64,000 bases of DNA, taken from NCBI GenBank assembly GCA_021324795.1, contig JAJPIK010000044.1, positions 1-64,000 of the forward strand. Reading direction: 5' to 3'. Origin of the DNA: Chloroflexota bacterium (GTDB lineage: Bacteria > Chloroflexota > UBA6077 > FW602-bin22 > CADDYW01). The notes beneath the pieces are model-generated. The model ran no database searches, had not been told where the DNA came from, and worked only from the letters and a program-made list of their open reading frames with translations. Position numbers and translations under genes: made by a program. Of this stretch, positions 60,625 through 64,000 are shown piece by piece. The stretch's first letter is position 1, and each line of letters starts with the position of its first letter.

Positions 60625-61080
60625 ATGACAACCAGCGTTGGGCATGGTTGGTCGGTCGGAACGGCCCGACTGATTGGCCGCTGGTTGCTGGTACTCGGAG
60701 CGATCGTCGCCTCTTCCCTGGCAATTGGTGTTTCGGCCGATCTCGTCAAGTCCCCCGCGCCTCCTCCATTGCCCCCGTCCTCACCGGTTGCTCAGGTCCT
60801 GAGCTATGCCACGACCTGGCAGGGCGCTCAGGCTGATCCCCTAATCACCTTACCCTCGGGTATCCAGGTAAAATCCAGTAACTACCAGGGCGTTCGGATT
60901 GGCAATACAATCTATTATTATGACCTGAGTCCTTACCCTAGTTTCGATCCTCTCAGCCGTGGTGTCCTCGACGAGCAACAGATCCACGTCGTGGCAATCG
61001 TTGGCGATTCCCCCCGACGGGTCATGATCTATACGGCTAATTCCACCGCGTTAGAACAGGCGAGCCAAAGCGCGCCTTAA
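60625..61080 (+). CDS. Small secreted or membrane-anchored hypothetical protein
   Basis: About 151 residues with one N-terminal hydrophobic segment (LIGRWLLVLGAIVASSLAIG), a Pro-rich spacer (APPPLPPSSP) and an extracellular domain (SSNYQGVRIGNTIYYYDLSP, HVVAIVGDSPRRVMIYTANS). I do not recognise it. The start is uncertain (ATG 60589 or 60625). The upstream 60387-60588 gap contains a TAAAAT hexamer (60530) but no convincing promoter. Confidence 0.5.
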   Translation: MTTSVGHGWSVGTARLIGRWLLVLGAIVASSLAIGVSADLVKSPAPPPLPPSSPVAQVLSYATTWQGAQADPLITLPSGIQVKSSNYQGVRIGNTIYYYDLSPYPSFDPLSRGVLDEQQIHVVAIVGDSPRRVMIYTANSTALEQASQSAP

Positions 61081-61133
61081 AACACGAACTTCTGTATTAT
61101 AAGCCCAAGACTTATAGTGCGAAGTCTCGTATA

Positions 61134-61163
61134 TTGACACATTTTTACCATCAGTGCTACTAT
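61134..61163 (+). promoter_or_regulatory. Promoter of the sugar transporter operon
   Basis: A perfect TTGACA (61134-61139), an 18-base spacer and TACTAT (61158-61163) preceded by TGC (extended -10) lie about 60 bases before the first permease start. Confidence 0.6.
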
Positions 61164-61226
61164 GCCCCTAACCGTTAGCACACCGTGTTGTATACTCGTG
61201 CTCGGTCAGGATGGCAAAACTCTTTG

Positions 61227-62159
61227 ATGGTGGCAGTGACCGGTGATCATCTCGTCAGGGTTACGGCGACTTCGGCGCGCGCCCAGCGAGCACCGCGTCG
61301 TTCTTCCTGGCAACGCCACCTCATCGCCTACGTACTGATTGCTCCAGCGGTCCTGCTCGTTCCGGGGATGATCGCGTTCCCATTGGTAGTCGAGCTAGGC
61401 CAGAGCCTGACCGACGTGACCGTGTCGTCGCCCGGACATTTCGTCGGCCTTGGCGAATATGCGCTCGTCCTGCACAGTCCGGTATTCTGGAATGCCGTCT
61501 GGAACACCTTCTGGCTCGCCGCGGTCAGTACCTTCCTCCAGCTTATCCTTGGATTTCTCATGGCGTGTCTTCTCTTTGGTCAGCTACCGGGACGGAGCGT
61601 GGCGCTCATCCTTTTTCTCCTGCCCTGGCTCTTGCCAGCGGTGCTCAGCGCCATTGCTTTGCACCTGATGCTCAACCCTGAAGTCTATGTAACCGACTGG
61701 CTCTGGCTCAATCGCTTGAGCTCCGGGCTTGCAAATACCTTGCTTGCGGTCTGGCCGATGCTGCGCATGATTCTCATCTCGGTTTGGCGAGGGACTAGTT
61801 TCTTCGGCATCTTTTTGCTCGCCGGACTGAACCGGATCCCGTCAGCTTTGCTGGATTTCGCCGATCTGGAAGGCGTCGACGGCTGGAACCGATTCCGCCT
61901 CGTCTATCTTCCCTTGCTTCGTCCGACGATTGTGCTGGCGCTCGTTCTCTCGCTAACCTCGACGCTGTCCGATTTCACGAATCAATGGCTGCTGAGTGGA
62001 GGCCGTGAGGTAACGAACATCGTTGGGACTCTCGCGTTTGAGGTTGGCTTGACCCTTGGCCAGTACGGCCAAGCGGCAGCAACCTCTTTGACGATGCTGC
62101 CAGTGACCGTGGTGCTCGTGCTGATCCTTCTCAGGCATTTGGAAGGTGAGGCATGGTGA
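61227..62159 (+). CDS. ABC sugar transporter permease, MalF/UgpA type
   Basis: A 310-residue permease with six membrane helices and the cytoplasmic EAA-type loop EGVDGWNRFRLVYLPLLRP that docks to the ATPase. The first helix LIAYVLIAPAVLLVPGMIAF follows a basic N-terminus, and RGTSFFGIFLLAGLNRIPSA is typical of the carbohydrate CUT1 family. The start is uncertain (ATG 61227, GTG 61230, TTG 61185). It overlaps the second permease by seven bases. A binding protein follows; the ATPase is not in the window and may be the shared MsmX-like subunit. Confidence 0.9.
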   Translation: MVAVTGDHLVRVTATSARAQRAPRRSSWQRHLIAYVLIAPAVLLVPGMIAFPLVVELGQSLTDVTVSSPGHFVGLGEYALVLHSPVFWNAVWNTFWLAAVSTFLQLILGFLMACLLFGQLPGRSVALILFLLPWLLPAVLSAIALHLMLNPEVYVTDWLWLNRLSSGLANTLLAVWPMLRMILISVWRGTSFFGIFLLAGLNRIPSALLDFADLEGVDGWNRFRLVYLPLLRPTIVLALVLSLTSTLSDFTNQWLLSGGREVTNIVGTLAFEVGLTLGQYGQAAATSLTMLPVTVVLVLILLRHLEGEAW

Positions 62160-63004
62160 ACGCCTTACTTGATCGATTGCTCGACCGAAGGGGGCATCTG
62201 GCTTCGCGATCGCTACTTGCCTTGCTACTGCTTGGGTTGCTCCTTCTCCCGATCTATTGGCTCATCTTGCAGTCATTCAAAACGGTAAAAGATCAAATGC
62301 TTGGCCACGCTTTCTGGCTGACCGAGCCGACCCTTGACTGGTATGGGTCGGCTCTGACCGATACGGACTTCTGGCGCTGGTCGGGGAATACCGCCATCGT
62401 TACTATTCTTGTTTTGTCTTTGACGCTTGTTAGTAGCCTCCTGGCTGGTTATGCCCTGTCCCGCCTCCGGCCACCGGGTTATCGTTGGATCGCTCGGCTT
62501 CTGCTCGTCAGCTACGTTGTGCCGCAGTCACTCCTCTTCTTACCGTTGTTCCAACAAGTTACCTTCTTGCATTTGAGCGATACCTATTGGTCACTCGTCT
62601 TGACCTATCCGATGCAGACGATTCCGTTCTGCTCCTGGCTATTCCTCGGTTATTTCAATGAACTGGGAGCCGATTTCGAGGGTGCCGCTGCGGTCGATGG
62701 CGCATCGCCGGCCCAGGCTTTCTTGCGCGTCCTGGTTCCCATGGCTGGCCCGGTCATCGTTGCCGCGACTGTCTTCACGATTGGCGTGGTCGCCAGCGAG
62801 TTTCTCTACGCCAGTGTCTTCATCACTCACGGGGTGAATCAGACGTTGGCGGCGGGCATGGGACTGGCCGGGGTGGACCCTGATGAGGTGGGAGGCATCA
62901 TGGCGGGTGTCGTCCTCGCCGCGCTTCCCGTAGTCGCCTTGACAGTTGCCTTAGCACCAGCTTACGTTCGCGGTCTCACCGCGGCAATGCTGGAAGGGGC
63001 TTGA
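62153..63004 (+). CDS. ABC sugar transporter permease, MalG/UgpE type
   Basis: A 283-residue CUT1 permease with six membrane helices. The EAA loop is EGAAAVDGASPAQAFLRVLV followed by PMAGPVIVAA; TLDWYGSALTDTDFWRWSGN and LLAGYALSRLRPPGYRW are family hallmarks. It forms a heterodimer with the preceding permease. Substrate is a sugar, oligosaccharide or glycerol-phosphate, not determined. Confidence 0.92.
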   Translation: MVNALLDRLLDRRGHLASRSLLALLLLGLLLLPIYWLILQSFKTVKDQMLGHAFWLTEPTLDWYGSALTDTDFWRWSGNTAIVTILVLSLTLVSSLLAGYALSRLRPPGYRWIARLLLVSYVVPQSLLFLPLFQQVTFLHLSDTYWSLVLTYPMQTIPFCSWLFLGYFNELGADFEGAAAVDGASPAQAFLRVLVPMAGPVIVAATVFTIGVVASEFLYASVFITHGVNQTLAAGMGLAGVDPDEVGGIMAGVVLAALPVVALTVALAPAYVRGLTAAMLEGA

Positions 63005-63099
63005 TACCCGGCTGAGAACAGAACGGAGAGGAGGTGGTTATTGTCGGATCGATGTGGTCACTGTCCTCATCTCCAAAATGGCCAAAGGGTAAGGAAAAT

Positions 63100-63771
63100 A
63101 TGCGATGGTTCTCACTCGTTTTAGCATTCGTTTTTCCCCTCTTGAGCGTGGCGATCGTCGCTGCGCAAGGTGAAACGGTGACGATCGCGTTGCCAGCGGT
63201 AAATGGATCGGGCGAGTCTGGTACCGTGGCCTTGACCCCATCGGGATCAAATCTCACCGAGGTCGTCATCACTCTGAACAATCAACCGCTTCTCCAAACG
63301 AAGTACAACACGATCAATGGACAGCAGGTCATCGACCCATCAACCTACGGTGGCGCGGTGCCACAACTGGCCGGTATTTACAGTGGAACTTGCTCGAATC
63401 TCCAGGTAACTAATCCACCGAATCTTGGCGCGACCACTCCTAATGGTCCCAACGTGACCGGCAATGGATGGTTCGTCGTGAGTAAGCCGGTCGCCGACAT
63501 CTTAGCCGGCCACTACGTGCTAGCTGTTCACAAAGATGCCACCGACAAGTCACCGCTGGTCGCCTGTACCGAGCTCATCGCCACCAGGGAGATCCCCGCC
63601 ACGACCCTTCCGAAGACGGGAACACCGCGAGCCGCGCTCGTCGTGCTAGCGGGAACTGGTCTGCTTCTCATCGGTTGCGGCGGCTGGCTGCGCCGGCGCA
63701 CGTCTTCAGCTCGCAGGCCTCTCATACCCGGGGTTTTCCGCGAGGGGACAAGTAACGAGGAGTTGAAATGA
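63100..63771 (+). CDS. Surface protein with LPKTG cell-wall sorting signal
   Basis: A 223-residue secreted protein. A signal peptide (WFSLVLAFVFPLLSVAIVAA) leads to a beta-rich domain (TVTIALPAVNGSGESGTVAL, TPSGSNLTEVVITLNNQP) similar in pattern to CHRD-like or Cu/Zn-SOD-like domains. At about residue 170 LPKTG is followed by a hydrophobic segment and RRR, a sortase sorting signal, with an unusually long tail of about 20 residues after the basic stretch. AAGGAAAAT precedes ATG 63100. It overlaps the lipoprotein gene by ATGA and sits inside the sugar transporter operon. Confidence 0.75.
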   Translation: MRWFSLVLAFVFPLLSVAIVAAQGETVTIALPAVNGSGESGTVALTPSGSNLTEVVITLNNQPLLQTKYNTINGQQVIDPSTYGGAVPQLAGIYSGTCSNLQVTNPPNLGATTPNGPNVTGNGWFVVSKPVADILAGHYVLAVHKDATDKSPLVACTELIATREIPATTLPKTGTPRAALVVLAGTGLLLIGCGGWLRRRTSSARRPLIPGVFREGTSNEELK

Positions 63772-64000
63772 AAGCGCGATCTCGAGAGTTCTCAGTGATG
63801 CTAAGCCGTCGAAAGCTGCTCGGGGGCGTTCTGTTCGGGGCGATGCTTGGTCCACTTGCCGCTTGTAGCTCATCTCCCGCCGCCTCGCCAACGGCCGCCC
63901 CGGCCGCCACGACGAGCGCGCCGTCCGTGCCCACCGCGGCGCCAACTTCCACGGCAGTCCCGACGGCGGCAGCCACGGCAGCTCCAACCGCTGCCACGAC
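63768..64000 (+). CDS. ABC transporter substrate-binding lipoprotein, C-terminus outside window
   Basis: The 77 visible residues begin MKARSREFSVMLSRRKLLGG, with a twin-arginine-like SRRKLLG, a hydrophobic core, and the lipobox LAAC, giving a lipid-anchored Cys at about residue 33. A Pro/Ala/Thr linker (PTAAPAATTSAPSVPTAAP) follows and the frame is open at base 64000. Following two sugar permeases it is most likely the solute-binding protein. AACGAGGAGTTGAA precedes the ATG. Confidence 0.75.
   Translation, partial: MKARSREFSVMLSRRKLLGGVLFGAMLGPLAACSSSPAASPTAAPAATTSAPSVPTAAPTSTAVPTAAATAAPTAAT

Noticed and set aside
1-64000. CRISPR arrays, tRNA or rRNA genes, prophage or intact transposons
   Set aside because: No regular spaced repeats, tRNA cloverleaf landmarks, rRNA signatures or phage genes were seen. 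Only an IS5 scar is present.

Overview
The window looks like chromosomal DNA of a thermophilic, monoderm-like member of Chloroflexota, most similar in style to Thermomicrobia. That placement is an inference. It rests on high G+C, T-box and S-box leaders, secreted proteins with (Y/F)(L/F)P-type C-terminal ends, an LPKTG-ended surface protein, a MutL with an endonuclease motif, MutS2, and no outer-membrane genes. There is no rRNA, tRNA, CRISPR array or intact transposon. Most DNA is tightly packed single-copy genes in short operons with 1-4 base overlaps.

Layout. 1-1300: end of a PIN/ribbon-helix-helix toxin-antitoxin pair, then a decayed SET-domain gene. 1332-7473: one operon with a MacA-like adaptor, ABC ATPase, MacB-like permease, NarL-type histidine kinase and LuxR-type response regulator (export or envelope stress). 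7474-8070: scar of an IS5-like element. 8070-11310: a tyrosine T-box leader, a TyrRS fused to a B3/4 domain, and a membrane-anchored hydrolase. 11678-15232: gyrA, a monooxygenase-fold protein and a Nudix hydrolase. 15282-24401: a six-gene exopolysaccharide cluster: a BcsA-like synthase whose N-terminus carries MshE-type cyclic-di-GMP domains, a GT-C-like membrane protein, a BcsB-like protein and a degenerate GGDEF membrane protein. 24484-35784: mutL, a BON protein, ilvD, an HD protein, a RR-GAF-GGDEF diguanylate cyclase, a cation exchanger, mutS2 and a YihY protein. 35760-41101: polyamine genes (decarboxylase + speE), a GlcF-like protein, a USP-ParB fusion and a rhodanese with two in-frame UGA codons at the expected cysteines (candidate selenoprotein). 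41283-42637: an ECF41 sigma factor divergent from a VOC protein, with a matching promoter facing each way. 42817-46862: an FtsH-like protease, small membrane proteins and an ACT-domain protein. 46952-49492: a threonine-synthase-like gene, a NIL gene and a ThiS-like sulfur-carrier gene behind a sigma70-like promoter, a SAM-I riboswitch and a T-box whose specifier reads AUG (Met). 49668-56912: a cyclase, parB with parS-like sites, a subtilase and a very large beta-propeller protein. 56917-59423: an aldolase/dehydrogenase/RraA catabolic set. 59505-64000: a kinase-like protein, a small secreted protein and a sugar ABC transporter whose binding protein runs off the window.

The most interesting points are the methionine-controlled thrC-NIL-ThiS operon, which suggests a protein-thiocarboxylate route to homocysteine; the polysaccharide synthase with built-in MshEN domains; and the double-UGA rhodanese. 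All calls come from reading the sequence by eye; no database search was possible.
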